The notes beneath the pieces were generated by a model, which saw only the letters and a program-made list of their open reading frames with translations, was not told where the DNA came from and ran no database searches. Shown piece by piece: positions 15,958-24,190 of a DNA stretch of 34,306 bases. The position numbers and the translations under genes were made by a program. Position 1 is the first letter of the stretch. The number at the start of each line of letters is the position of its first letter. Source of the stretch: Alkalinema sp. RU_4_3 (GTDB lineage Bacteria > Cyanobacteriota > Cyanobacteriia > Leptolyngbyales > Leptolyngbyaceae); the NCBI GenBank assembly GCA_012031975.1, contig JAAUSA010000022.1, positions 1 through 34,306 on the forward strand. Reading direction: 5' to 3'.

Positions 15958-17178
15958 CTACATTTCCTGGGCGGCCTGGGCGATCGATGCCAACTGTAAT
16001 CCCGGTGGATATTGGCCCGAGCTTTTGATCTGCTGGAGGGCTTCGTCGGAGAGGCTAAAGCCCAGCTTGCCCGCCACCACGCGGATGATGTCGCTGCGAT
16101 CGATCATGCCCGCCACCGCACCCGCCGGGGAAAGAACGGTGATGGCGCGATCGCTCTGCTGCTCTAGCTGGTTGATTACCTGGGCGAGAGCCGTGGTTTC
16201 GGTCACGGAGGGGATATTGCTGAGGGGCCGGGCGATCGCGCTGAGGGTTTGGGTCTCCCACTGGCTGCGTTCGATCTGCTGGACTTGGTTTAGATCGACC
16301 CGGCCCCGGTAGCGTCCGTCATGGGCGGCGAAGTAGGCGCTGGGTTCATCTAGGGCGACGATCGCATGGTCGGCGAATTCGCGCAGGTTCCAGTTGCCGT
16401 CGAGGACTCGGAAATCGCGGCTCATCACGTCCTGGGCCTTGAGATCGAGGAGAATCTGCTGGAGGTTGGCGACCTGGGTGTAGCGATCGGCGTTGCGGAC
16501 CATGAAGCTGCCGATCAGGACGGCCCAAAGACCGCCAATGGTGGGGATGCCAAACTGCTGGCTAATCCCGAAGATGTCGGCTAGTCCCAGGGCCGCGATG
16601 CCATAGCCGAGGAAGCGGCCACTGCGGGCGGCAATCAGGGTGCCTTTGATGTAGGAGCCCGTGCGTTTCCACATGGCGGCTTTGAGCACTTGGCCGCCGT
16701 CGAGGGGCAGGCCAGGTACGAGGTTAAAGATTGTCAGGACCAGGTTGAGAGTGGCGATTCGCAGGAGTAGAACGCCAAGGACTGGGTTTGTGATGGGTGC
16801 AAAAAAGACGATCGCCCCTGCAATTAAGGCCAGGGACAAACTGACGAGGGGACCTGCGATCGCCACCTGGAACATTTTACCCGGTGTCTTGGATTCGGAT
16901 TCGATGGTGGCGACGCCGCCGAAGAGGAAGAGGGTGATCGAGTTGACGTTGATGCCCTGGGATTTGGCAACGAGGCTGTGGCCGAGTTCGTGGAGCAGCA
17001 CAGAAGCAAACAGGAGCAGCGCCATGGCTAGGCCAGCGCTGTAGGCGATCGGCGCGCCCCAGGCCCGCTGAAATTCCATGCCGTCGCGCAGGGTGATCCA
17101 GCCGACGATTAGGAACCATGTCGGGTCGATATAGAGGGGAATATTGAAGATAGAGCCGACGCGCCAACCGTTTTGCAT
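15958..17178 (-). CDS. site-2 protease family (M50) metalloprotease with CBS domains
   Basis: Intramembrane zinc protease. From the chosen start it has the HExxH site at residues 63-67 (LLHELGHSLVA) and the third ligand at Asp160 in FNLVPGLPLDGGQVL. There are five or six membrane helices between residues 15 and 225. The soluble C-terminal half carries two CBS-like segments (from AQDVMSRDFRVLDGN, and from LSNIPSVTETTALAQV to AGMIDRSDIIRVV), which usually sense nucleotides. I start at the ATG at 17178, where QNGWRVGSIFNIPLYI is the family N terminus. The frame extends to 17358 but that part is unlike the family. Substrates are unknown; anti-sigma factors or membrane regulators are typical. Confidence 0.9.
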   Translation of the reverse strand: MQNGWRVGSIFNIPLYIDPTWFLIVGWITLRDGMEFQRAWGAPIAYSAGLAMALLLFASVLLHELGHSLVAKSQGINVNSITLFLFGGVATIESESKTPGKMFQVAIAGPLVSLSLALIAGAIVFFAPITNPVLGVLLLRIATLNLVLTIFNLVPGLPLDGGQVLKAAMWKRTGSYIKGTLIAARSGRFLGYGIAALGLADIFGISQQFGIPTIGGLWAVLIGSFMVRNADRYTQVANLQQILLDLKAQDVMSRDFRVLDGNWNLREFADHAIVALDEPSAYFAAHDGRYRGRVDLNQVQQIERSQWETQTLSAIARPLSNIPSVTETTALAQVINQLEQQSDRAITVLSPAGAVAGMIDRSDIIRVVAGKLGFSLSDEALQQIKSSGQYPPGLQLASIAQAAQEM

Positions 17179-17264
17179 GGGGGGTTTGGGAGAAAGATGG
17201 AATTTGGGATTGATTCTGTTACCAGTGTAACGATGTTCTTCCTGGGACAGGGTACGTCTATCCC

Positions 17265-17293
17265 CACAAAAAAAATGCTGGTTATCCCAACTT
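17265..17293. repeat. direct repeat copy A, half of a terminator
   Basis: CTGGTTATCCCAACTT preceded by CAC and an A tract is found here and again at 18025-18052. The core of 16 bases is identical. The second copy is one arm of the psaK2 terminator; this copy lacks the matching arm. Confidence 0.8.
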
Positions 17294-17375
17294 TGGCGTT
17301 TAACGACAAGCGCGACAGGGGTACTTGGATCTAAATCCTCTAAAATGATTTGTATCAAGCTTTAGTGATGATGCC

Positions 17376-17750
17376 ATGAGCACTGATGAACTTCTTAAAG
17401 CCGTAGACAATCTGAGTGAGCCGGATCTTGCCAACCTCGTCAAGCGAGTGATGTTCGTGCGGGCAAAACATCAAGCCAACCGTTCGATCGCAGAAGAAAC
17501 TACCCTACTCCAAGAGATTCGCAAGGAGATTCCACCTGAACTCAACGATCGCTATGAGCAGCTATTAGACAAGCGAGATGATGAGACCTTGACTGAAACC
17601 GAATACGCAGAACTCCTGGACCTGAGCCGCCAGATTGAGTGCTTCGGCGTAACCCGCGTTGAAGCCCTGGCCAAACTCGCCACCATCCGCCAGGTCCCAC
17701 TCCTCAAACTCATGGACGACCTGGGGATTCAGAGTCCTGGGGTTCGGTAG
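17376..17750 (+). CDS. small conserved cyanobacterial protein upstream of an HNH remnant
   Basis: The 124-residue, fully helical, charged protein is composed of STDELLKAVDNLSEPDLANL, a middle RKEIPPELNDRYEQLLDKRDDETLT and an end LATIRQVPLLKLMDDLGI. This pattern (helical N terminus, LLDKRDxxTLTxxEYxELLxL, then a predicted Leu-rich end) recurs in cyanobacterial genomes, often directly before a small HNH nuclease gene. Whether the pair acts as antitoxin and toxin is not established as far as I know. The remnant of just such a nuclease starts immediately after it here. There is no signal peptide or metal site. The ATG at 17376 is the first in frame. Confidence 0.65.
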   Translation: MSTDELLKAVDNLSEPDLANLVKRVMFVRAKHQANRSIAEETTLLQEIRKEIPPELNDRYEQLLDKRDDETLTETEYAELLDLSRQIECFGVTRVEALAKLATIRQVPLLKLMDDLGIQSPGVR

Positions 17751-17764
17751 GACGATCGCAACCT

Positions 17765-17946
17765 ATGCCACGAGCCAGAGTTTCTTGAACTGGGATGACC
17801 ACTTTATCTGGAGCGAGGAATCGACACAGATGCTCGGGACAACGGCGATCGGGCGGGCTACCGTGGAGCTGTTGCAGACCAATCGGGAGGGTATGATCAA
17901 CCTACGGTGGGCGCTGCATCAACTAGGACTCCATCCGCCGGATTGA
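17765..17946 (+). pseudogene. HNH endonuclease with internal deletion
   Basis: At 17765 an ATG begins MPRARVS, the usual start of small cyanobacterial HNH nucleases, but a TGA follows at once. Directly after it, in another frame, comes WDDHFIWSEESTQMLG, then TAIGRATVELLQTNR, and an end in LGLHPPD. These are the C-terminal hallmarks of the same family. The roughly 100 central residues with the Cys pairs and the HNH site are missing. So this looks like one gene that lost its catalytic middle, and no nuclease can be made. It lies 14 bp after the upstream small gene, in the usual order for this pair. Confidence 0.6.
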
Positions 17947-18024
17947 CTGGTTTCTCGATCGCCCAACTTCAAACCCTCCAAGCCGAATATCTCTAAGTCT
18001 TTAACCCATTGATCTGCCCATCAT

Positions 18025-18052
18025 CACAAAAAAATTCTGGTTATCCCAACTT
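18025..18052. repeat. direct repeat copy B
   Basis: This is the second copy of the A tract plus CTGGTTATCCCAACTT, 760 bp from copy A in the same orientation. The two copies bracket the small conserved gene and the HNH remnant. Confidence 0.8.
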
Positions 18053-18068
18053 AGGGGACCAACCAGAA
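18028..18068 (-). terminator. rho-independent terminator after psaK2
   Basis: On the minus strand TTCTGGTT and AACCAGAA form a perfect 8-bp stem with a short inner stem (TCCC/GGGA), followed by seven T. It lies 32 bp below the second psaK stop. Part of it is repeated at 17265-17293. Confidence 0.9.
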
Positions 18069-18100
18069 CCATGACAACACTTTCAAAACTTGTTGAAGCC

Positions 18101-18364
18101 CTACAACAGACCCGCGTTGGCCATGCCCAGGATCATCCCAGCCCCCAAAATATGGCCAAAGCTCATCGTACCGAGCATCTCAGCCACCCCAAAACCCTGG
18201 AGATAGGAAGGCGTCGCACTGCCAAGACTGGCACTAACCCCACGATTCTTGATCGCGAACCGACCGATAATCACCGAGAACAGGCAACAGGTGATCATCA
18301 CGATCGAAACCTGCGGCGACCAGGTGACAGTATGCTGAAGCGCTAGAATCAGAGTCGGGTGCAT
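18101..18364 (-). CDS. psaK: second photosystem I PsaK subunit
   Basis: The 87-residue protein has the PsaK pattern: TWSPQVSIVMITCCLFSVII, then GRFAIKNRG, and a second helix ending in SFGHILGAGMILGMANAGLL. The loop (SASLGSATPSYLQGFGVAEM) differs clearly from the copy at 14592, so the two are paralogs rather than a recent duplication. In Synechocystis one of two PsaK forms is induced by high light and aids energy transfer from phycobilisomes; which role applies here is unknown. A GAGG sits seven bases ahead of the ATG at 18364. It is divergent from trpF across 169 bp. Confidence 0.92.
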   Translation of the reverse strand: MHPTLILALQHTVTWSPQVSIVMITCCLFSVIIGRFAIKNRGVSASLGSATPSYLQGFGVAEMLGTMSFGHILGAGMILGMANAGLL

Positions 18365-18533
18365 TTAAAAACCTCTTTGAGGAGCCAGTAAAAAATTAGG
18401 ACTCGGCAGGTATTGCCCAGCCATGATGTGATTATAGACAGCCGATTTTCCAGAACCACGATCGCCCCCCAGATTGTTTGAAGAGTTAACACTTGTGGTT
18501 AAGTTTAGATACGAAACCTCAACAAAACAGCCC

Positions 18534-19205
18534 ATGGCCCCAAACCTCCGCGTCAAAATCTGCGGCATCACCCAGGGAACCCAAGCGATCGCCATCACCC
18601 AAGCCGGGGCCGACGCCCTAGGCTTCATCTGCGTGCAGCAGTCGCCCCGGTACATCACAGCGGAAAAGATTCGATCGATCGTAGACAAACTGCCAGAAGC
18701 GGTCGCCAAGATTGGGGTGTTTATGAACGCCGATCTGGACGGCCTGAAGGATTTTGTGACCGCAACGGGATTGACAGCTATTCAGCTCCATGGCGGGGAA
18801 GAGCAGGACTATTGCAAGGAACTGCGCGATCTGCTGCCCGAGATAGAAATAATTAAGGCCTTTCGGATCAGGCGCTTGGACGACTTGGAGTGGGCCGAAA
18901 CCTTTGCCGAAGAAGTCGATTGGTTCCTGCTGGATGCCTACCATCCCGACATGGGCGGTGGCACGGGGAAAACCTTGGACTGGGGGGAACTCGATCGCTT
19001 CCGACCCAGTAAACCCTGGTTCCTGGCCGGAGGATTGAACCCCAACAACATCCGCGCAGCGTTAGCGCTAACCAACCCCAACGGCATCGACCTATCCAGC
19101 GGCGTAGAAAAGCGCCCAGGTGACAAGGACCTGGACGCTGTTAAAGCTCTATTTGAGCAATTGGTTCGATTTAGAAGAAGGAAGGCTGGTGACGGATCAG
19201 GTTGA
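18534..19205 (+). CDS. trpF: phosphoribosylanthranilate isomerase
   Basis: Third step of tryptophan synthesis. The TIM-barrel shows the family motifs in order: LRVKICGIT with the catalytic Cys, [20 protein letters not shown]-like [19 protein letters not shown], the acid [27 protein letters not shown] and [15 protein letters not shown] chose the ATG at 18534 ([10 protein letters not shown]); the frame opens at 18474 but that part is unlike the family. The end overlaps the convergent folE by 35 bp, and the last dozen residues are Arg/Gly-rich and not conserved. It is a single gene, away from other trp genes. Confidence 0.95.
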   Translation: MAPNLRVKICGITQGTQAIAITQAGADALGFICVQQSPRYITAEKIRSIVDKLPEAVAKIGVFMNADLDGLKDFVTATGLTAIQLHGGEEQDYCKELRDLLPEIEIIKAFRIRRLDDLEWAETFAEEVDWFLLDAYHPDMGGGTGKTLDWGELDRFRPSKPWFLAGGLNPNNIRAALALTNPNGIDLSSGVEKRPGDKDLDAVKALFEQLVRFRRRKAGDGSG

Positions 19206-19806
19206 GGAACTCCTCACGGGTCTTCAGGTCTTCCTGGAAGCAACCCACCATGGAACTGGTCACCGTCCAAGCCCCCGGCTTCTGGACCCCCCGCATCGCC
19301 ATACACATATGGCTCGCCTCCATCACAACAGCAACCCCACGGGGCTGCAACACATCCTGAAGCGCCTCCGCCACCTGCTTCGTCAGACGCTCCTGTACCT
19401 GGAGCCGACGGGAATACATCTCCACAATCCGCGCCAGCTTACTCAGGCCCACCACCTTCTGGTTCGGAATATAAGCCACATGCGCCCGACCCATGAACGG
19501 CAACATATGGTGCTCACAGAGACTGAAGAAATTAATATCCCGCACCAGCACCATCTCATTGTGACCCTCATCGAAGATCGCATCATTGAGCAACACCTCC
19601 AGCGACTGTTCATAGCCACTCGTCAAAAACTGCATCGACTTGGCCACCCTGAGCGGCGTCTTCAACAGCCCCTCCCGGTCCGGGTCCTCCCCCACACCAA
19701 TAATCATCGCCCGCACCGCCGCCTCCATAGCCGACGTATCCTCACTCCGTTTCACCTCCGCCTCAAGCGTCGTCTTCAGCGGATTCATATCATTTGCAAG
19801 AGTCAT
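19171..19806 (-). CDS. folE: GTP cyclohydrolase I
   Basis: Converts GTP to 7,8-dihydroneopterin triphosphate, the first step of folate and tetrahydropterin synthesis. Zinc ligands are Cys97 and His100 ([10 protein letters not shown]) and Cys168 (SHMCMAMRG), with the same 3 and 68 residue spacings as in the E. coli enzyme. [40 protein letters not shown] and [11 protein letters not shown] are the other signatures. The length of 211 is normal. It follows the SDR gene at 41 bp on the same strand, so co-transcription is possible. It overlaps the convergent trpF end. Confidence 0.97.
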   Translation of the reverse strand: MTLANDMNPLKTTLEAEVKRSEDTSAMEAAVRAMIIGVGEDPDREGLLKTPLRVAKSMQFLTSGYEQSLEVLLNDAIFDEGHNEMVLVRDINFFSLCEHHMLPFMGRAHVAYIPNQKVVGLSKLARIVEMYSRRLQVQERLTKQVAEALQDVLQPRGVAVVMEASHMCMAMRGVQKPGAWTVTSSMVGCFQEDLKTREEFLNLIRHQPSFF

Positions 19807-19847
19807 AAATCAAACCTGATGGGTAATCAAAACAGGACAAACCAACA

Positions 19848-20576
19848 CTAAAATGTGCCTGCATTCGGCATCAAAATCAAATCCTCGATCGCCGCCTGAG
19901 CCGGCATCAAAGCCGCATGGACCACCGACTCCGCCACCATCTCCGGCGTCAACATGGCGGTGCGATCGAAATCAGCATCCACCGTATCGGTATCCCACAG
20001 CGGCGTATTCACCGAACCCGGCGATACCGTCATGGCCCGAATCCCGTTGCTCCGCTCCTCCTGGGCCAAGGCCTTGGTCAGCGCCATCAGCCCAAACTTA
20101 CTGACGCAATAGGGTCCCCAGCCGGGGAACACCTGATGGCCCGCAATGGAAGAGATGTTCAGAATCGTGCTGGAAGCGGATTGCGATCGCAGCGTTGGCA
20201 AAACCCCCTGAATCACCAGAAACACCGCCGTCAGATTCAAGTCCATGACCCGTTGCCAGTCAGCAAGCGTCGTGTCGATCAGATTCCCGGTGTGGCCCAT
20301 CCCCGCGTTGTTGATCACAATATCGAGATGGGGCAAACCCTGGGCGATCGCCTGAATCTTTTCCTTAAGGTTGGATAAATCCGTCAAATCGACCACCTGG
20401 CATTCAGTCTTGACACCAAATACCTGGGCTTCGGTCGCCACCGCCTCTAACTTACCGAGCGTGCGTCCCACCAAAACAAGATGCACGCCAGAACGGGCAA
20501 ACGCCAGGGCGATCGCCTTACCAATACCGCTACCTGCACCTGTGATCAGGGCATAGCGTTCCGTGGGAGAAGTCAT
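19848..20576 (-). CDS. short-chain dehydrogenase/reductase
   Basis: Classical SDR fold of 242 residues. The cofactor loop is TGAGSGIG (residues 12-19), the NNAG motif is at 89-92, and the catalytic Ser142/143, Tyr156 and Lys160 lie in NISSIAG and YCVSK. Arg38 after the second strand (VLVGRTLGKLE) suggests NADP(H). It resembles the FabG/3-ketoacyl reductase-like group common in cyanobacteria, but the PGSVNTPLWDTDTVDADFDR substrate loop is not diagnostic. Being just upstream of folE it could act in pterin metabolism (sepiapterin-reductase-like activity is known for some SDRs), yet that is only context. Substrate unknown. Confidence 0.88.
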   Translation of the reverse strand: MTSPTERYALITGAGSGIGKAIALAFARSGVHLVLVGRTLGKLEAVATEAQVFGVKTECQVVDLTDLSNLKEKIQAIAQGLPHLDIVINNAGMGHTGNLIDTTLADWQRVMDLNLTAVFLVIQGVLPTLRSQSASSTILNISSIAGHQVFPGWGPYCVSKFGLMALTKALAQEERSNGIRAMTVSPGSVNTPLWDTDTVDADFDRTAMLTPEMVAESVVHAALMPAQAAIEDLILMPNAGTF

Positions 20577-20790
20577 TGAGGACGTAAACTCTCTAAAGCT
20601 GAGGTGACAAGCTAGAAAAATGAGAAAAATTTATCGATCGCTGCGTCACTTCTCAGGTTATCGGAGTATCAAAACCCCAAAACCTGCAAAGCAGAGGGCG
20701 ACCTGTTAATTAACGGAATTATTAACGAATGTAACAGCTTGGATTATAGCACCATTGGCTGTGGCGCTGTATACCGCAGAATCAATCCAA

Positions 20791-21774
20791 TTAAGCAGTC
20801 AAACTCGCCTCAGCAAACACGCCAATGCTGCGGAACTTCTGGTAACGCAAATCCTTACGCTGCTGGCTGCCCATGCTCGATAGCTCCGCCAAGGTCCGAA
20901 TCAAAGCATCTTTCAGGATCTCCGTCGCCTGTAAAGGGTCCGCATGGGCCGCCCCGATCGGCTCCGGCAGAATCTCATCAATAATGCCCAGCCGCTGTAA
21001 GTCCTCCGCCGTAATCTTCAGCGCATCCGCCGCCTGGGCCGACTTGCCCGCATCCCGCCAGAGAATCGCCGCGCAGGCCTCCGGGGGGGCCACACTATAG
21101 ACCGAATGCTCCAGCATAATCACCCGATCGCCCACGCCAATCCCTAGGGCACCGCCCGAACCGCCCTCGCCAATCACGGTGCAAACGATCGGCACCTCGA
21201 ACTTAAACATCTCTCGCAGGTTATAGGCGATCGCCTCACCCTGGCCAAACTGCTCCGCCTCGATGCCCGCCCAGGCCGCAGGCGTATCAATAAAGGTCAA
21301 AATCGGCATGCCAAAGCGATCGGCATGTTCCATCAGTCGAATCGCCTTGCGATAGCCCCCAGGGGAAGCCATGCCAAAATTTCGGGCAATATTGTCCTTG
21401 GTGTCCCGACCCTTCTGCTGGCCCAGCATCACCACGGGCTGACCGTTGAAGCGGGCCACACCGCCGACGACTGCGGGGTCATCGAACCCGCGCCGATCGC
21501 CATGCAACTCCATCCACTCATCGCTAATCGCCTGAATGTAATCAAGGGTGCTGGGCCGCCGGGGATGCCGCGCAACTTGCAGCCGTTGGGTGGGGGTAAG
21601 GTTGCTAAAAATTTCCTTGCGCAGCTCTAAGGCCCGCGCCTCTAGTTGATAAATCTGGTCAGAATAATCGACCCCGTTTTCCTCGGCCAGTTCCCGAATT
21701 TGCAGGATTTGGCTGTCAAGCTCAGCCAGTGGTTTTTCAAAGTCAAGCAGGATGCGGCGATCGTTGCTGGCCAT
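20791..21774 (-). CDS. accA: acetyl-CoA carboxylase carboxyltransferase alpha subunit
   Basis: Partner of AccD in the carboxyltransferase of acetyl-CoA carboxylase. The N-terminal helical part ([21 protein letters not shown]) leads to the conserved [22 protein letters not shown]. The core follows with [33 protein letters not shown] and [15 protein letters not shown]. The length of 327 is typical for cyanobacteria. It stands apart from accD by 13 kb, as is common in this phylum. The ATG at 21774 is the first in frame. No terminator was clear in the 214-bp gap below it. Confidence 0.97.
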   Translation of the reverse strand: MASNDRRILLDFEKPLAELDSQILQIRELAEENGVDYSDQIYQLEARALELRKEIFSNLTPTQRLQVARHPRRPSTLDYIQAISDEWMELHGDRRGFDDPAVVGGVARFNGQPVVMLGQQKGRDTKDNIARNFGMASPGGYRKAIRLMEHADRFGMPILTFIDTPAAWAGIEAEQFGQGEAIAYNLREMFKFEVPIVCTVIGEGGSGGALGIGVGDRVIMLEHSVYSVAPPEACAAILWRDAGKSAQAADALKITAEDLQRLGIIDEILPEPIGAAHADPLQATEILKDALIRTLAELSSMGSQQRKDLRYQKFRSIGVFAEASLTA

Positions 21775-21961
21775 AGGTTCAGTTCAGGATTTACAGTTCA
21801 CAACAACTAGGGAACGCTCACGGGTCTTTGGATTGCTCCCGATGCGCGATTAGCATATCACTTTCCCCTGCCCCCAATGGAACGCGATCAAAAACAGGCC
21901 GTGCAAATCAGCTTGCAGACCCTAAGGAATAGTTGAGTGATGGTTTTGAGAGCCTCAGCGC

Positions 21962-22648
21962 TTAATCGCGGGAGGAGAGCTGCATCAGCAGTTGCAACAC
22001 ATACCAGAACAACAGCGCCACCGAGGCAAACAGCTCTAGGGAAGCCGCCACATGCTGATCGACGCCGTAATGTTGCATCACCTTCGAGGTGTCATAGAGG
22101 ATTGAGCCCGAGGCCACCAGAATCATTGCGGCGGAGAACCATACGCCCAAATTGAACCCAAAGATCGCACTGCAAATAATCAACCCCAGGGCAATAAACC
22201 CGGCGATCGTCAAAGCGCCCCCAATAAAGGTGAAATCTTTCTTAGTCGTAAACACAATGGCGGTCAACCCCGCAAACAGCAGCGCCGTAAAAATCCCCGC
22301 CGTCGGAATAATCGTCGGGTCAAAGAAGGTGGCCGCCATCCAAATCAGCGGGGCAAACACTAGGGCCTCGGCCACCACATAGACCCCGAGGCCAATGTAC
22401 TGGGTTTTGACATCGGTTTTTTCCGCCCAGCTACGGGCCATCCAGCCCAGAACCCCGAAGGCCGCAATCACACCGAGCCAGGCGAACCGACTGGAGAAGA
22501 CCATCTGGGCGATCGCCCCGGCGATCCCCGAGGTGAACAGAAAAACCTCTAGGAGCGTAAAGGCCCCAACGGCACCCGCGAGGTGGGTGTAGGTGTTTTT
22601 GATAAATCGGGCGCGTTCCGATGGACGGGACTCAGCAACAGAGAGCAT
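21962..22648 (-). CDS. Bax inhibitor-1/YccA family membrane protein
   Basis: The 228-residue protein has about seven membrane helices. The N terminus (SERARFIKNTYTHLAGAVGAF) is the family's entry motif. Acidic residues near the end of the last helices (SILYDTSKVMQHYG) match the di-Asp region that BI-1 proteins use for pH-gated calcium leak. In bacteria the role is uncertain; control of ion balance or of membrane proteases has been proposed. It lies upstream of accA on the same strand with 187 bp between, so it probably forms its own unit. The ATG at 22648 follows a GGAG-like sequence (TCTCC at 22655-22659 on the plus strand). Confidence 0.9.
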   Translation of the reverse strand: MLSVAESRPSERARFIKNTYTHLAGAVGAFTLLEVFLFTSGIAGAIAQMVFSSRFAWLGVIAAFGVLGWMARSWAEKTDVKTQYIGLGVYVVAEALVFAPLIWMAATFFDPTIIPTAGIFTALLFAGLTAIVFTTKKDFTFIGGALTIAGFIALGLIICSAIFGFNLGVWFSAAMILVASGSILYDTSKVMQHYGVDQHVAASLELFASVALLFWYVLQLLMQLSSRD

Positions 22649-22856
22649 AGATTTCTCCTGGAATTTTCAGCAACGTTGGCTAGTACTTCTACATTAACGA
22701 ACTAAATCCAAACGGGTCGTCAGTAGATAGCCCTAGGGCCGGGCAAGCTATGCAATCGACGGATGGGAACAATGGAACTACGGATTCGTCGTTAAGGCTG
22801 GTAAGGCTGGATACCGATCGATGGACCTTTGAATACCCTTTTGGACCTAAATCTCT

Positions 22857-23474
22857 ATGCTGAATCTTCCTAAGCTGAATCTTGCCAATCTGTGGCCGAT
22901 CGCCCTGGGTTTGACTATCCTGACAGGAGCGTTCCTGGTCGAAACCACAACCGCCCAACCCGCCAGCGCCGCCCGCAAATGTCGCGGCCGCAAATGCCCG
23001 CCGCCCAAGTCTGCCCCAAAACCCGCCCCAACCAGTTCCAGCAGTCTCCAGACGGAACTCCTAGCCGCCCATAACAAGGTGCGTTCCCAACATGGTTTGC
23101 CCGCACTGACCTGGTCCAGTGAACTGGAGTCCCTGGCCCAGGACTGGGCCAACCAAATGACCCGCACGGGCAAATTCGATCACCGCCCCAATAACCGCTA
23201 CGGCGAAAATCTCTTCTGGGGAAGGGGCCGGGACTACAGCGGCACCTATGCGATCGAATCCTGGGCCAGCGAAGCATCGGGCTACAACTACGCCAACAAT
23301 AGTTGCCAAGGCGTCTGCGGCCACTACACCCAACTTGTCTGGAAAAACACCACCCAGGTCGGCTGCGCGGTGGGCAAGGTGCGCGATGAAGTCTACTGGG
23401 TCTGCAACTACAATCCCCCCGGCAACTACGTGGCCAGAAGCCCTACTAGCGACCGATTAGCTGGAAGGAATTGA
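22857..23474 (+). CDS. secreted CAP/SCP domain protein
   Basis: A signal peptide (about residues 1-33, [21 protein letters not shown]) is followed by a basic, Cys/Pro-rich spacer and a CAP domain. The domain motifs are [19 protein letters not shown], the cavity His in [36 protein letters not shown] and [10 protein letters not shown]. These contain the paired His and Glu of the CAP metal-binding pocket and Cys for a disulfide. The protein is probably extracellular or periplasmic; substrates of bacterial CAP proteins are mostly unknown. Its end overlaps by 29 bp the convergent Pro/Ser-rich protein gene. The ATG at 22857 starts a normal signal. Confidence 0.92.
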   Translation: MLNLPKLNLANLWPIALGLTILTGAFLVETTTAQPASAARKCRGRKCPPPKSAPKPAPTSSSSLQTELLAAHNKVRSQHGLPALTWSSELESLAQDWANQMTRTGKFDHRPNNRYGENLFWGRGRDYSGTYAIESWASEASGYNYANNSCQGVCGHYTQLVWKNTTQVGCAVGKVRDEVYWVCNYNPPGNYVARSPTSDRLAGRN

Positions 23475-24150
23475 GATAGCCTTCGATACTCTTGGCTAGA
23501 TTGCGATCGCTCTTCGTGGTCGCAATCACCAAGTAAAGGCGTTTCTCCACGATGTAAACCCGGATGCGCGTGGTTGTGCCATTGGCGAGCTTGGCTTGAA
23601 TTTCCTGGCCGGGGTAGGTGCCGATCGTCAGGGGTTTAGTCGCGAGAATTTTACCGCCTTCGTCGGTGATGCCCTGGATTGTGCCCGCGAAGGCTTCTTT
23701 GACGCCGTCTTTTTCTGTGGTTGGATCGCTTGCAAAGTCCACATAGGAGACCGTATAGCTGGCGGCTTCCTGGGGGCGATCGACCCGAAAGGCCGTCACA
23801 TCATCACTTTTTGAAACCTTGGCATCCCCCGGCATCAGCACTTTAAAACCTCCCACCTCGGAGGTAAACAACCGCCAAATCGAATTAGAGGCCTTCGGCG
23901 GGGGCGTTGTTTGCGGTGCGGGTTTAGGGGTTGGGCTGGGCGAGGGTTTGGGAGAAGGTGAGGGACTGGGACTGGGCGTGGGGCTAGGCGAGGGTTTGGG
24001 AGAAGGTGAGGGGGTTGGACTGGGTGACGGCGTGGGCGGCGGTGAAACTGACGGTGCGGGCGTAGTCGCCAACGATCGAGGGCCAATCGTCACCATCGCT
24101 GCCGCAACCGCAACCATGATCAAACTGCTAAACTTCCACGCGCGTTTCAT
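23446..24150 (-). CDS. exported protein with Pro/Ser-rich linker, unknown domain
   Basis: A signal or anchor helix (about residues 8-28) is followed by a 60-residue [10 protein letters not shown] linker and a globular domain of about 150 residues. The domain runs from [21 protein letters not shown] through [29 protein letters not shown], and ends in [14 protein letters not shown]. This domain, with its opening FKVLMPG and closing YLNSFQL, is common in cyanobacterial exported proteins and recalls PsbP-like/Mog1-like folds, but I cannot name it. It shares the minus strand with the unknown gene upstream (40 bp) and hisD, so one transcript is possible. It overlaps the convergent CAP gene. Confidence 0.75.
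   Translation of the reverse strand: MKRAWKFSSLIMVAVAAAMVTIGPRSLATTPAPSVSPPPTPSPSPTPSPSPKPSPSPTPSPSPSPSPKPSPSPTPKPAPQTTPPPKASNSIWRLFTSEVGGFKVLMPGDAKVSKSDDVTAFRVDRPQEAASYTVSYVDFASDPTTEKDGVKEAFAGTIQGITDEGGKILATKPLTIGTYPGQEIQAKLANGTTTRIRVYIVEKRLYLVIATTKSDRNLAKSIEGYLNSFQLIGR
23941..24012. repeat. duplicated 24-bp unit in the Pro/Ser linker
   Basis: An identical 24-base string starting CGAGGGTTTGGGAGAAG occurs at 23941-23964 and 23989-24012. The 48-bp offset is 16 codons, so the reading frame is kept. It encodes [15 protein letters not shown]-like text and is likely to vary in length between strains. Confidence 0.8.
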
Positions 24151-24190
24151 TGGTTTACCATTCCATCAAAAGAGCATTTCGCCAAAACCC

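Noticed and set aside
17179-17358. N-terminal extension of the M50 protease
   Set aside because: It covers the repeat and leader and is unlike the family; the ATG at 17178 fits known N termini.
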